From: Streptomyces aurantiogriseus
Lineage (GTDB): Bacteria; Actinomycetota; Actinomycetes; Streptomycetales; Streptomycetaceae
Reading direction: 5' to 3'
NCBI RefSeq assembly: GCF_014649375.1
Contig: NZ_BMSX01000016.1
Coordinates: 186,001 to 250,000 of the forward strand
Length of the DNA: 64,000 nt
Positions 34,353 through 43,008 of this stretch are shown one piece after another (position 1 is the stretch's first letter; each line of letters opens with the position of its first letter). The notes below the pieces were generated by a model that saw nothing but the letters and a program-made list of their open reading frames with translations, ran no database searches and had not been told where the DNA came from. Both the position numbers and the translations under genes were made by a program.

Positions 34353-34703
34353 CTACGCCGCCGGGTCTCTAACCGCACCGTGGTGTCCCGAAGGGCCCTG
34401 CCCGCGCAGCGCTTGACGCGCCCGGCCGGCCACGGCCTCGACCCGCCGCACTCGGTTCCTGCACCACACCGTCGACGAGCGGTACACAGCGGCGGCCTGT
34501 CCCGGCGGGTTGTGGTGCGGCAGTAGCCGCTGCGGGTCCACCGCGTAGGCTCTCGCGGCCAGTTGCTCCCACAGCCGGGCGGTGGAGGAGACGGGCACGG
34601 GCCCGAACTTCGCCACGAGGACGGCGCCCACACCGACACTGAGACCGAGGCCCACATACCTGCGCACGGGACGGCGCCCGGACCGACTGAAGTTTCTCGC
34701 CAT
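34353..34703 (-). CDS. Hypothetical small membrane-anchored protein
   Basis: This 116-residue reading has a basic N-terminus followed by one hydrophobic stretch (YVGLGLSVGVGAVLVAKF, about residues 16-33), like a signal anchor. The rest is Arg/Ala-rich with no motif. No ribosome site is clear before the ATG at 34703. It is divergent from the DNA ligase gene. It could be a chance frame. Confidence 0.35.
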   Translation of the reverse strand: MARNFSRSGRRPVRRYVGLGLSVGVGAVLVAKFGPVPVSSTARLWEQLAARAYAVDPQRLLPHHNPPGQAAAVYRSSTVWCRNRVRRVEAVAGRARQALRGQGPSGHHGAVRDPAA

Positions 34704-34951
34704 GGCCGCACGCTACGGCCGCTCAGGAGTCACCGTCATGCGTCCCCGTACTCAAGGATCCCGTAGGTACCTGCGCTGCTGCGCCCGGCGACGCCGGCTC
34801 CTCACATATGCGGGGCACGCCCGCGGCTCCCCGCCGCTCGCGGACCCCGGCGGTACGGAAGTGGCCCGTACGGGCCGAGGTGATCGGGAAAAGGCCCGTC
34901 CCGGTAGCCCCTGGCGGCGCGCCCGGGGCGTTGTCAGTGGTGGCAGGCAGG

Positions 34952-37048
34952 ATGGCGGACATGACCACACCTGCAGCTGTGATCCTGGATGCCTCCGCCT
35001 ACGCCCAAGCTGTCGAGGACGCGGTGAAAGCGTCGGCCGCCTACTACGCGGGCGGCACCTCACCGCTCGACGACGACGCCTACGACCGACTCATCAGAGG
35101 CATCGCCGCCTGGGAGGCCGATCACCCCGACCAGGTGCTGCCCGACTCTCCGACCGGGAAGGTCGCCGGCGGCGCCGTCGAAGGCGATGTCCCGCACACG
35201 GTGGCGATGCTGAGCCTGGACAACGTGTTCTCGCCGGAGGAGTTCACCGCATGGACGGCCTCGCTGGCCCGGCGCGTCGGCCACGACGTCACCCGGTTCA
35301 GTGTCGAGCCGAAGCTGGACGGTCTCGCGGTCGCGGCCCGTTACCTTCACGGCCGTCTCACCAGGCTGATCACGCGGGGCGACGGGACGGCCGGGGAGGA
35401 CGTCTCGCACGCCATCAGCACGATCGAGGGCCTGCCCGAGCAGCTGGCCGAACCGGTCACGGTGGAGGTGCGCGGCGAAGTCCTGATGACCACCGCCCAG
35501 TTCGAGCACGCCAACGAGGTACGTACCGCGCACGGCGGGCAGCCGTTCGCGAACCCGCGCAACGCCGCTGCGGGCACCCTGCGGGCCAAGGAGCGCGCGT
35601 ACACCGTCCCCATGACGTTCTTCGGCTACGGCCTGCTGCCCCTCGCCGACACCGAAACCGCGCTCGCCGCCCGGCTGGGTGAGAGCGCGCACAGCGACCT
35701 GATGGCCCAGGCCGCCGCGCTCGGGGTGAACACGACCGCCGAGACCGCGGTGCCCGGCATCACCGCCCACACCGTGGAGGAGGTCCTGGCCCGTGTGCAG
35801 GAGATCGCCGCCCTGCGGCCGGGGCTGCCGTTCGGGATCGACGGGATCGTCATCAAGGCCGACTTCGCCGCCGACCAGCAGGCCGCCGGATCGGGTTCAC
35901 GCGCACCGCGCTGGGCGATCGCCTACAAGCTGCCCGCAGTCGAGAAGATCACCCGACTGCTGGAGGTGGAGTGGAACGTGGGCCGCACCGGCATCATCGC
36001 CCCCCGCGCCGTGCTGGAACCGGTCGAGATCGACGGTTCCACCATCACCTACGCCACCCTCCACAACCCGGCCGACATCACCCGCCGCGACCTGCGCCTG
36101 GGCGACCACGTCATGGTCCACCGGGCCGGCGACGTCATCCCCCGCATCGAAGCTCCCGTCGCCCACCTGCGCACCGGCACCGAGCAGCCCATCGCCTTCC
36201 CCGAGGCCTGCCCGCGGTGCGGCTCCGACATCGACACCAGCGAGCAGCGCTGGCGCTGCTCGAACGGCCGCAACTGCCACCTCGTCGCGTCCCTCTCCTA
36301 CGCCGCCGGCCGCGACCAGCTCGACATCGAAGGCCTCGGCCACACCCGCGTCGTCCAGCTCGTCGAAGCCGGCCTGGTCGCGGATCTCGCCGACCTGTTC
36401 ACCCTCACCCGCGACCAGCTCCTCGGCCTGGAGCGCATGAGCGAGACCAGCACCGACAACCTCCTCGCCGCGATCGCCACAGCCAAGAGCCGGCCGCTGT
36501 CACGGGTACTGTGCGCACTCGGCGTCCGCGGCACCGGCCGCTCCATGTCCCGCCGCATCGCCCGGTACTTCGCCACCATGGACGACATCCGCGCCGCCGA
36601 CGCCGAAACCATGCAGCAGGTCGAGGGCATCGGCACCGAGAAGGCCCCGTCCATCGTCGCCGAGCTCGCCGAACTCGCCCCGCTCATCGACAAACTCGCC
36701 GCGGCCGGGGTCAACATGACCGAGCCCGGCGCCACCCCGCCCACCACGGCGGACACCGACGCCGACAGCACCACCGTGGCCGCGGAACGGGCGGACGGTC
36801 CGCTGGCCGGGATGACGGTGGTGGTCACCGGCGGGATGACCGGGCCCTTGGAGATGCTCAGCCGCAACCAGATGAACGAGCTCATCGAACGCGCCGGCGG
36901 CCGCTCCTCCTCCAGCGTCTCCAAGAAGACGCACCTGGTCGTCGCCGGAGAAGGCGCCGGATCCAAGCGCACCAAGGCCGAAGCCCTCGGCATCCGGCTG
37001 GCCGCCCCGGACGAATTCGCCACCCTCGTCGCCGACTACCTCAGCTGA
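34952..37048 (+). CDS. ligA: NAD-dependent DNA ligase (LigA-type, probable second copy)
   Basis: This 698-residue protein has all LigA parts. The adenylation domain holds the nucleophile Lys121 in EPKLDG, with RGDGTAGEDVSHAI and GEVLMTTAQF. The OB fold has GRTGIIAPRAVLEPVEIDG, the zinc finger has CPRCGSDID and CSNGRNC, and a helix-hairpin-helix region follows. A C-terminal BRCT domain begins around residue 605 (GMTVVVTGGMTGPLEML). It seals DNA nicks using NAD. The zinc-finger spacing and a Thr/Asp-rich linker before the BRCT differ from the main bacterial LigA, so I infer a paralogue; the housekeeping copy would be elsewhere. ATG 34961 is an alternative start. Confidence 0.9.
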   Translation: MADMTTPAAVILDASAYAQAVEDAVKASAAYYAGGTSPLDDDAYDRLIRGIAAWEADHPDQVLPDSPTGKVAGGAVEGDVPHTVAMLSLDNVFSPEEFTAWTASLARRVGHDVTRFSVEPKLDGLAVAARYLHGRLTRLITRGDGTAGEDVSHAISTIEGLPEQLAEPVTVEVRGEVLMTTAQFEHANEVRTAHGGQPFANPRNAAAGTLRAKERAYTVPMTFFGYGLLPLADTETALAARLGESAHSDLMAQAAALGVNTTAETAVPGITAHTVEEVLARVQEIAALRPGLPFGIDGIVIKADFAADQQAAGSGSRAPRWAIAYKLPAVEKITRLLEVEWNVGRTGIIAPRAVLEPVEIDGSTITYATLHNPADITRRDLRLGDHVMVHRAGDVIPRIEAPVAHLRTGTEQPIAFPEACPRCGSDIDTSEQRWRCSNGRNCHLVASLSYAAGRDQLDIEGLGHTRVVQLVEAGLVADLADLFTLTRDQLLGLERMSETSTDNLLAAIATAKSRPLSRVLCALGVRGTGRSMSRRIARYFATMDDIRAADAETMQQVEGIGTEKAPSIVAELAELAPLIDKLAAAGVNMTEPGATPPTTADTDADSTTVAAERADGPLAGMTVVVTGGMTGPLEMLSRNQMNELIERAGGRSSSSVSKKTHLVVAGEGAGSKRTKAEALGIRLAAPDEFATLVADYLS

Positions 37049-37065
37049 CGTTCTCGGCAAGGAGC

Positions 37066-37203
37066 GTGGGTCCGCTCGCCACGGCCGCCGTGGGTGGCCT
37101 CGGCCTCGCGGCGGCGCTGGACGGAACCGAGACGACGGTTTTGTGTGACGAGACGGGAGCGGTCCTGACGTCGTCGGTGCGGGTCGTCGTCGACGAGGGC
37201 TGA
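37066..37203 (+). CDS. Very small hypothetical ORF after the ligase gene
   Basis: This 45-residue reading starts at a GTG behind AAGGAG and reads VGPLATAAVGGLGLAAALDG, then ETTVLCDETGAVLTSSVRVV. Third-position GC is high. It could be a real small protein or the tail of a lost gene. No family is recognised. Confidence 0.3.
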   Translation: MGPLATAAVGGLGLAAALDGTETTVLCDETGAVLTSSVRVVVDEG

Positions 37204-37257
37204 GGAGCGGGCCTCGCAGCAAAGGCGCGAGACCCGGCTCTTCACGAGGCCCCGGAA

Positions 37258-37416
37258 TCAGTCGTTGTTGCCAAGCCTGCCGCATGCGGAGTCGTGGTCG
37301 CACTTCACGCCCTGCCGGTTGCCGATGACGACATGCCCCGCGCCGACCCCGCCGGTCCCGTCGATGCTGCTGTGTCCGGCGTGGTGGTGTGCGAAGATCC
37401 GGTGCCATGCGTCCAC
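37258..37416 (-). CDS. Small hypothetical ORF antisense to the kinase start
   Basis: This 52-residue reading starts at a GTG at 37416 behind AGGGG and ends VVIGNRQGVKCDHDSACGRL plus five residues. Two cysteines and strong third-position GC suggest coding. Its first ten bases overlap the start of the divergent kinase gene, which is unusual and lowers confidence. Confidence 0.35.
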   Translation of the reverse strand: MDAWHRIFAHHHAGHSSIDGTGGVGAGHVVIGNRQGVKCDHDSACGRLGNND

Positions 37417-39566
37417 TGTCCCCTGATGATCCGTCATACATAGGCGGGTACCGGCTGCTTGGCCGGCTCGGAGCCGGGGGGATGGGGCGGGTCTATCTCG
37501 GGCGGGCGCCGGGTGGGCGGATCGTGGCGGTCAAGTTGGTGCAGGGGGAGCTGGCGCGGCAGAGCGAGTTCCGCGAGCGGTTCGCGCGGGAGGTTCGGGC
37601 CGCGCGGAAGGTCGGCGGGGAGTGGACCGCGGCAGTGCTGGACGCCGACACCGACGCCGAGGTGCCGTGGGTGGCGACCGCGTACGTGGCCGGGCCCTCG
37701 TTGGAGTCGGTCGTGGCCGAGGGGTACGGGCCGTTGCCGCCCGCGTCCGTAACGGCCCTCGCCCACCGGCTCGCTCTCGCGCTGACCTCGGTCCACGACG
37801 CGGGGCTCGTGCACCGCGACCTCAAACCCTCCAACATCCTGCTCACGGTCGACGGCCCACGGGTCATCGACTTCGGCATCGCCCGCGCCCTGGACACCGT
37901 CACCGGCGGTGGACTCACCCAGACCGGCGTGCTGATCGGGTCGCCCCGGTTCATGTCGCCGGAGCAGGTCCGGGGCGAGCGTGTCACGACGGCCTCCGAC
38001 GTCTTCGCCCTCGGCTCCGTGCTCACCTACGCGGCGACAGGCCGTATGCCCTTCGGCAGCTCCGAGATCGGCCTGCACGCCCTGATGTACCGCATCGCCC
38101 AGGACGACCCCGACCTGAGCGACCTGTCCGAGGACCTCGTCGGGCTCGTACGCGACTGCCTGGCCAAGGAACCGGGCGACCGCCCCGGTGTGGCCGAGCT
38201 CGTCGAGCGTACGCGTACGTCCGACGCCTCCGAGGCGGCCTGGCTGCCCGCCGAACTGCTCGCCGACCTCGGCAGTCACGCGTTACGTCTGCTGGACACC
38301 GACGGACCGGAGTCCACGGTCGTCGACACCCCCCAGCCACCGGACCCGCTCGGGGGCGAGGCCGGGTCCACCGCAGGGTCCGGGTCCACCGCAGGGTCCG
38401 GGCCCGACGCCGAGTCCCAGCCCGATGCCGAGTCACGGCCCGACGCCGAGTCCCGGCCTGATGCCCAGGCCGGGAGTGCGCCCACGCCGTCGGCCCAGGA
38501 CGAGGCCGAGCGCAAGGCCCAGGACGAGCGCAGGCCCGGCTCCGGCACCGGGCCGCCCGGGCCGCGGTCCAAGCCCGAGGCCGCGACCGACGACGAGGCC
38601 CAGCCCTCCAGGCCGCGGCGGCGCCTCGCCGTCCTCGGTGCCGTGCTGGCGATGCTCGCGGCGGCGGTCGTGATCGTCGTGCTGCGGCCGGGCGGGGGCT
38701 CCGGCGGCGACGAGCGGCCGGGGGCGGAGGGGCCCACCGGCACGGCGTCGGGGACCAGTTCGGCTTCCCCGTCCACGTCGGCCTCGCCCTCGGCCTCGGG
38801 CTCGGCCACCGCTTCCCCGTCGGCCGCCCCCTCCGCCTCGAAGTCCGCCGTCACGGTGCGGATGCCGGAGTCGCTGGTGGGGGCCTGGGAGGCTCAGGTG
38901 AAGACCGCTGACGGGATGACCCGCAGACCGCGCGTACGGATCGAGTTGAAGGCGGGGACACGGGGGCAGCCGCTCGCGACCTACACACGGCTCGGCTACT
39001 TCTCCCTGTGCGAGGCCCGCAGTTCCCTCCGCTCCGTCGACGGCGACTCGATCACGCTGGGCGAGGCGAGTTGGGTCGACGAGCAGACGGTCGAGGGCGA
39101 GAACCAGGAGGAGTGCGGGGCGCCCCCGTCCGGGCAGACGGTGACGCTGCGGTCTGCGGACAGGGTCGAGTGGACCGGCGGCGACACCAGCCTGGAACTC
39201 GACCGGGCCCCGAGCGGTCAGGCGCCGATCCCCGAGGAGTACCTGGGCAAGTGGGAGTTCATCGACCTGGAGAACAACCGCACCGGCGAGTTCCTCACCA
39301 TCGACCAGGGCCCGGCCGGCGGCCAGATCATCACCACCGGCGGCTGGGCCGGCTGCGAGTACGTCCAGACTCTCGGCACCATCAACGACGGTCTCGCCTA
39401 CGGCCCCGCACAGCTCAGCCTCGACGACGACAGTGAGGGCGCCGACGCCTGCGAGCGAGGGGCGAACGGCAGCACGGTCATCGAGCCGTCCGACGACGGG
39501 GGTCTCCTGATGTGGCAGATGTACGACCTGGGCAGCGAACCGGGCACGCTCGTGCGCGCCCGGTAG
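37407..39566 (+). CDS. Membrane Ser/Thr protein kinase (PknB/Hanks type) with extracellular sensor
   Basis: This 719-residue kinase starts at ATG 37407. The N-terminal catalytic domain has the glycine loop LGAGGMGRVYLG (21-32), Lys43, HRDLKPSN (136-143), DFG (155-157) and SPEQVRG. A low-complexity linker of Asp/Ala/Glu/Ser/Pro repeats follows, then one transmembrane helix near residues 411-432 (RRLAVLGAVLAMLAAAVVIVVL). The outer part is Ser/Pro-rich and ends in two beta domains with paired cysteines. It should sense an outside cue and phosphorylate cytoplasmic proteins. The linker DNA at 38360-38470 consists of short direct repeats. Confidence 0.93.
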   Translation: MRPLSPDDPSYIGGYRLLGRLGAGGMGRVYLGRAPGGRIVAVKLVQGELARQSEFRERFAREVRAARKVGGEWTAAVLDADTDAEVPWVATAYVAGPSLESVVAEGYGPLPPASVTALAHRLALALTSVHDAGLVHRDLKPSNILLTVDGPRVIDFGIARALDTVTGGGLTQTGVLIGSPRFMSPEQVRGERVTTASDVFALGSVLTYAATGRMPFGSSEIGLHALMYRIAQDDPDLSDLSEDLVGLVRDCLAKEPGDRPGVAELVERTRTSDASEAAWLPAELLADLGSHALRLLDTDGPESTVVDTPQPPDPLGGEAGSTAGSGSTAGSGPDAESQPDAESRPDAESRPDAQAGSAPTPSAQDEAERKAQDERRPGSGTGPPGPRSKPEAATDDEAQPSRPRRRLAVLGAVLAMLAAAVVIVVLRPGGGSGGDERPGAEGPTGTASGTSSASPSTSASPSASGSATASPSAAPSASKSAVTVRMPESLVGAWEAQVKTADGMTRRPRVRIELKAGTRGQPLATYTRLGYFSLCEARSSLRSVDGDSITLGEASWVDEQTVEGENQEECGAPPSGQTVTLRSADRVEWTGGDTSLELDRAPSGQAPIPEEYLGKWEFIDLENNRTGEFLTIDQGPAGGQIITTGGWAGCEYVQTLGTINDGLAYGPAQLSLDDDSEGADACERGANGSTVIEPSDDGGLLMWQMYDLGSEPGTLVRAR

Positions 39567-39578
39567 CGGTAAGCCTCG

Positions 39579-39595
39579 GCGGGAATCCTTCCCGC
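39579..39595. terminator. Hairpin between convergent kinase and cupin genes
   Basis: GCGGGAA and TTCCCGC pair around a 3-base TCC loop, 13 bp after the kinase stop. Confidence 0.6.
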
Positions 39596-39636
39596 GGCCG
39601 CGGCCGGATTCAGCGTCGGTGCCCGAGCCTGCCCCG

Positions 39637-40167
39637 TCAGACGTCGCGTTCCGCACCGACGAGGACGAAGGCCACCGTGACCGGTCGGTCGCTGCGGTTG
39701 CGCCAGCCGTGGCGGGTGCCGTTCTGGATCACGAGGTCCCCTGCCGAGAGGTGGGTGCGGTGGCCGTCGTCGAGTTCGAGGACGATCTCGCCCTGGAGCA
39801 CAATGCCGTAGTCCACGGTCGGCGTCGTGTGCATGCCGTCGGGCTCCATGAGGTCCGCGATGCCGGGCGAGTCGGCCCGCTGCTCCCGGTCGAAGGCGAC
39901 GGGGTCGAACGCCGGGTCGGCCATCGCGGAGTCCGGTGGGAAGGTCAGGACGATGAACCGCGTGCCGCCGGGCGCCGGGAGCAGGCTGGTGACCTTCGGC
40001 GTGGGGTCCTCCCCCGTCCGGCTGACCCGCTCGCCGGGTTCGGTGGCCCATGGCAGGCGGGACACCCAGCCCGGCAGGCTGGTGAACTCCCGGCTGCGCG
40101 GCACGGGGCCGTCGCTGACGACGACCGACCTGCCGTTCTCGTCATGGCCCGTGACCACTCTGCGCAT
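39637..40167 (-). CDS. Cupin-domain protein
   Basis: This 176-residue protein starts at ATG 40167 behind GAGGAGA. The C-terminal half is a cupin barrel: HTTPTVDYGIVLQGEIVLEL followed by DDGHRTHLSAGDLVIQNGTRHGW. It ends the minus-strand operon with the APH-like kinase and the D-2-hydroxyacid dehydrogenase. Such proteins in catabolic operons may act as sugar-acid or aromatic-acid isomerases or dioxygenases, or as binding proteins. The metal-binding pattern is partly kept (His at the first and second motif). No exact activity is assigned. Confidence 0.85.
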   Translation of the reverse strand: MRRVVTGHDENGRSVVVSDGPVPRSREFTSLPGWVSRLPWATEPGERVSRTGEDPTPKVTSLLPAPGGTRFIVLTFPPDSAMADPAFDPVAFDREQRADSPGIADLMEPDGMHTTPTVDYGIVLQGEIVLELDDGHRTHLSAGDLVIQNGTRHGWRNRSDRPVTVAFVLVGAERDV

Positions 40168-40177
40168 GCATGTCTCC

Positions 40178-41269
40178 TCAGCCGGATCCGTCGAATCGGT
40201 GGGGGCGGTCGGGCAGGTCACTGCCGGGCCCGGTCGGGCCCTCGAGCGCGGCCGCCCAGGCCTCCAGGACGTCCGCCACCGTGGGGGCGGGTGCCCGGAG
40301 CAGGGCCGATGCCGCCGTGCGGACGAACAGCCGGTGCCGGTCGTCCGTGAGGTACTCCACCGGGGACTTGCCGTCCACGCGCGCGAGCAGCAGCGCCGGC
40401 AGCAGAGACGCGGCCCGCGCCTCGAGGGCCGGCCGGGGCTCCCAGTCGACGCACCGGACGTACTCCTCGGCCAGCGTCCGGGCGGACCGCAGGAGTCCGG
40501 CTCGGCGTCCCGGCACCACCAGGCTCTTGAGGAGCAGATGGTTGACGCAGAAGGCCAGGTCGAAGGCCGGATCCCCGTACCAGGCGCACTCGGCGTCCAG
40601 CAGCACGGGCCCCGACGGGCCGACGAGGATGTTCTTGGGGCTCACGTCACCGTGCACCAGGGCCAGGTGTGTGCCGGCCGTGCGGTCGGCGAGGCCCTGG
40701 AGGATGTCGCGCAGACCGGGGTGCGCTGCCGCGGTGGCCAGCAGGTACGGGTCGATGCGCAGCGCGTGGAAGTTGTCGTCGGTGGCGAACTCCGCGGCGA
40801 GGGCGGTGTCGCCCGCGCTCGCGGCGTGCAGGGTGCCGAGCAGCTCTCCGACGGCCGCCGCGGTCGCGGGCTCCACCTCGCCGTCCAGCAGTTGGGCTTT
40901 CCACACGGGGTACCGCTCGGCGGGCAGGTACGCCATCGCGAAGAGGCCGGCTTCGGGGTCGTGGGCGAGCAGCTCCGGCACGCTGTCCGGGCGGTGCCGG
41001 GACGCGAACCGCATCCACGCCCATTCGTAGGCGTTGCGCGACACCGGTGCCTGCCAGTCGGCGGCGACCTTCAGCCGGGCCAGGGCGCGTTTGACGCAGA
41101 GGGAGCGTCCCGGCAGGTCCACTCGCCACAGGTCGGACGAGACGCCGCCGGCCAGCGGGGTCCAGCGGGTGGCTTCGCCGGGTCCGGCGAGCTTGTGGGC
41201 GATCAGGAAGTCGGCCAGTGGGGTGTCGGGCACGGGACCTGGGCTCACCTGCGCGGAGGTGGGGCTCAT
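40178..41269 (-). CDS. Aminoglycoside phosphotransferase-fold kinase
   Basis: This 363-residue protein has the APH/choline-kinase fold: SLCVKRALARLKV (ATP lysine), then LALVHGDVSPKNILVGPSGP with the catalytic Asp in HGD, and VLLDAECAWYGDPAFDLAF with the metal-binding Asp. It overlaps the dehydrogenase stop by four bases (ATGA at 41266-41269), so they are coupled. Given the operon it more likely phosphorylates a small metabolite, such as a sugar acid or hydroxy acid, than an antibiotic. Confidence 0.85.
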   Translation of the reverse strand: MSPTSAQVSPGPVPDTPLADFLIAHKLAGPGEATRWTPLAGGVSSDLWRVDLPGRSLCVKRALARLKVAADWQAPVSRNAYEWAWMRFASRHRPDSVPELLAHDPEAGLFAMAYLPAERYPVWKAQLLDGEVEPATAAAVGELLGTLHAASAGDTALAAEFATDDNFHALRIDPYLLATAAAHPGLRDILQGLADRTAGTHLALVHGDVSPKNILVGPSGPVLLDAECAWYGDPAFDLAFCVNHLLLKSLVVPGRRAGLLRSARTLAEEYVRCVDWEPRPALEARAASLLPALLLARVDGKSPVEYLTDDRHRLFVRTAASALLRAPAPTVADVLEAWAAALEGPTGPGSDLPDRPHRFDGSG

Positions 41270-42270
41270 GCCCGCTCACCCGGCCCGGCGGTGAGGCCGC
41301 GGGGGCGGTTGCAGGCATGGGCCGGTGTCCCGCCCGCCAGGATGCGTACGACCTCCTCGGCGGCTCGGCGGCGCAGTTCCGTGACCGAGGCGTCGGAGGA
41401 GAAGGCGATGTGCGGGGTGAGGAGAGCGCCCGGCTGGTCCAGCAGCGCGGCGGGGACGTGTGGTTCGGTCTCCAGTACGTCGAAGGCGGCTCCGTCGAGG
41501 TGGCCGCTGTCCAGCGCCTTGACGACCGAGTCGGTGTCCACCAGGCCGCCCCTGCTGACGTTGACCAGCAGGCCGCCCGGTGGCATCAGCGCCAGCTGCT
41601 CGGCGCCGATGATGTGGTGCGTGCCGGGCGTGAGCGGCACGTGCAGGATCACCACGTGGCTGTGGCGCAGCAGCTCCTCCAGGCCCACCATCTCCACTCC
41701 GGGGGTGTCCTTCGGCGGGTGCGGGTCGTGGGCCAGGATCCGGCAGCCGAACGCGCCGAGCTTGCGCGCCGTCGCGCGTCCGATGCGTCCGTATCCGACG
41801 ACGCCGCAGGTCAGCGTCGACAGTCGGCGCAGCCGGGCGCCGGCGGGGTTCCACCGGCCCGCGCGGACCTCTCGGTCGGACACGGCCAGCCCCCGCGTCC
41901 AGGCCAGCACCATGCCGACGGCGTGGTCCGAGACCTCCTCGACGCAGTAGTCCGGCACGTTGGTGACCCACACGCCGCGCTCGGTGGCGGTGTCCACGGC
42001 GATGTTGTCGAGGCCGACGCCGAGCCTGGCCACGATCCGCAGATCCGGCGCGGTGCCGATCGCGGTGGCGGAGACGGGGGCCCAGCAGGTCAGGATCCCG
42101 GCCGGCCGGTGCTCGGCCACCAGTTCCTCGATCGCCTCGGCGGAGGCGGGCTCCGCGGGGCCGGTCACGAGGGTGTGGCCGGCCTCCTCGATGACCGATC
42201 GCTCGACGGAGTCGTCGGGCCAGGCGTAGTCGGTGAGCAGCACGGTGCCTGGGCGGCTCGGTGGTTTCAT
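41266..42270 (-). CDS. D-2-hydroxyacid dehydrogenase (NAD-dependent)
   Basis: This 334-residue enzyme has the family layout. The NAD-binding GVVGYGRIGRATARKL is in the centre. Catalytic residues are Arg in NVSRGGLVDTD, Glu in FDVLETEP and His in LLTPHIAFSS. It interconverts a 2-oxoacid and a D-2-hydroxyacid. It is the first gene of a three-gene operon with the kinase and cupin genes. The operator at 42547-42562, 277 bp upstream of its start, belongs to the LacI regulon of the neighbouring cluster, so it may join that pathway. The substrate is not evident. Confidence 0.9.
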   Translation of the reverse strand: MKPPSRPGTVLLTDYAWPDDSVERSVIEEAGHTLVTGPAEPASAEAIEELVAEHRPAGILTCWAPVSATAIGTAPDLRIVARLGVGLDNIAVDTATERGVWVTNVPDYCVEEVSDHAVGMVLAWTRGLAVSDREVRAGRWNPAGARLRRLSTLTCGVVGYGRIGRATARKLGAFGCRILAHDPHPPKDTPGVEMVGLEELLRHSHVVILHVPLTPGTHHIIGAEQLALMPPGGLLVNVSRGGLVDTDSVVKALDSGHLDGAAFDVLETEPHVPAALLDQPGALLTPHIAFSSDASVTELRRRAAEEVVRILAGGTPAHACNRPRGLTAGPGERA

Positions 42271-43008
42271 GGCAGGTCGTCCTCGCAGAATCGTGCGGCC
42301 GCAGCGGACGGCCGGGCGTCGCGCCCGGTCGCGTCCGGTGAGCGGGTTTGATCGCCACCCGGAAGGGCGGCCGACGGCATGTCCGATGGGCCGACGGCCA
42401 CCACGGGTGGGAAGAGGGGGTCGCTGGGCTCGGGTCGGGTGTCGCAGGCGCTCACCGACTTGTGGTCGGGGCAGGCGTCGCGGTACGCCCCTGGAACGGG
42501 TCACGGGATGCCAAGGCACGTCGAATCACTCTGTCACAGCCACGCGATGCTAACGATAGCATTCACAGCCCTCGACACGTCAAGAGTGCGACCTACACCT
42601 GATCACCGGCACCCGCCGACAGCACCCCGCAGAGCAGAGAAACCCCGCCACCACGGGGAAAACGTGGCCCGCCGAAGAAATCCACGGTTCACCTCTTGAC
42701 GCGCCAGGGACTCCCCTTTCATGGTTTCTGCCAGTGCCGACCGTGTGACCGACAAGTGTCCACACGAAGTCCGGCTGTCGAAGACGCCATAGCCACGGAC
42801 GTCCCGACGGGCGGTATACGGCTGAATTCCGCATGCGGCGTCCGACCGCGCGGCAGCCCTTCGCCCCCATTCCACCAGTCGACGACCGCATCGCCGTCGC
42901 CGACTCGAGTCCGTGTTCAGCTCACCGCTTCTCGTCATCGCCGTACGGCCCCGCACGGCGATGGATCCGCCGCGGCCCGCCGTGGCCCATTCCTCCTCAG
43001 GAGCCGCT
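42271..43008. promoter_or_regulatory. Long divergent control region between dehydrogenase operon and MFS gene
   Basis: About 740 bp without a convincing gene. It contains one LacI-regulon operator (42547-42562). A TTGACG hexamer near 42698 could be a -35 element for the transporter. The rest is of mixed composition and may be a long leader or a gene relic; I see nothing further in it. Confidence 0.5.
42547..42562. promoter_or_regulatory. LacI-regulon operator, site 1
   Basis: ATGCTAACGATAGCAT matches the consensus GTGCTAWCGWTAGCAC derived from the six sites of this region, with the central CG dyad. It sits between the D-2-hydroxyacid dehydrogenase operon and the transporter gene. Confidence 0.8.

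Noticed and set aside
38340..38470. Short tandem DNA repeats as a possible mobile element or regulatory array
   Set aside because: They encode the Asp/Ala/Glu/Ser/Pro linker of the Ser/Thr kinase in frame and are simple low-complexity coding repeats.
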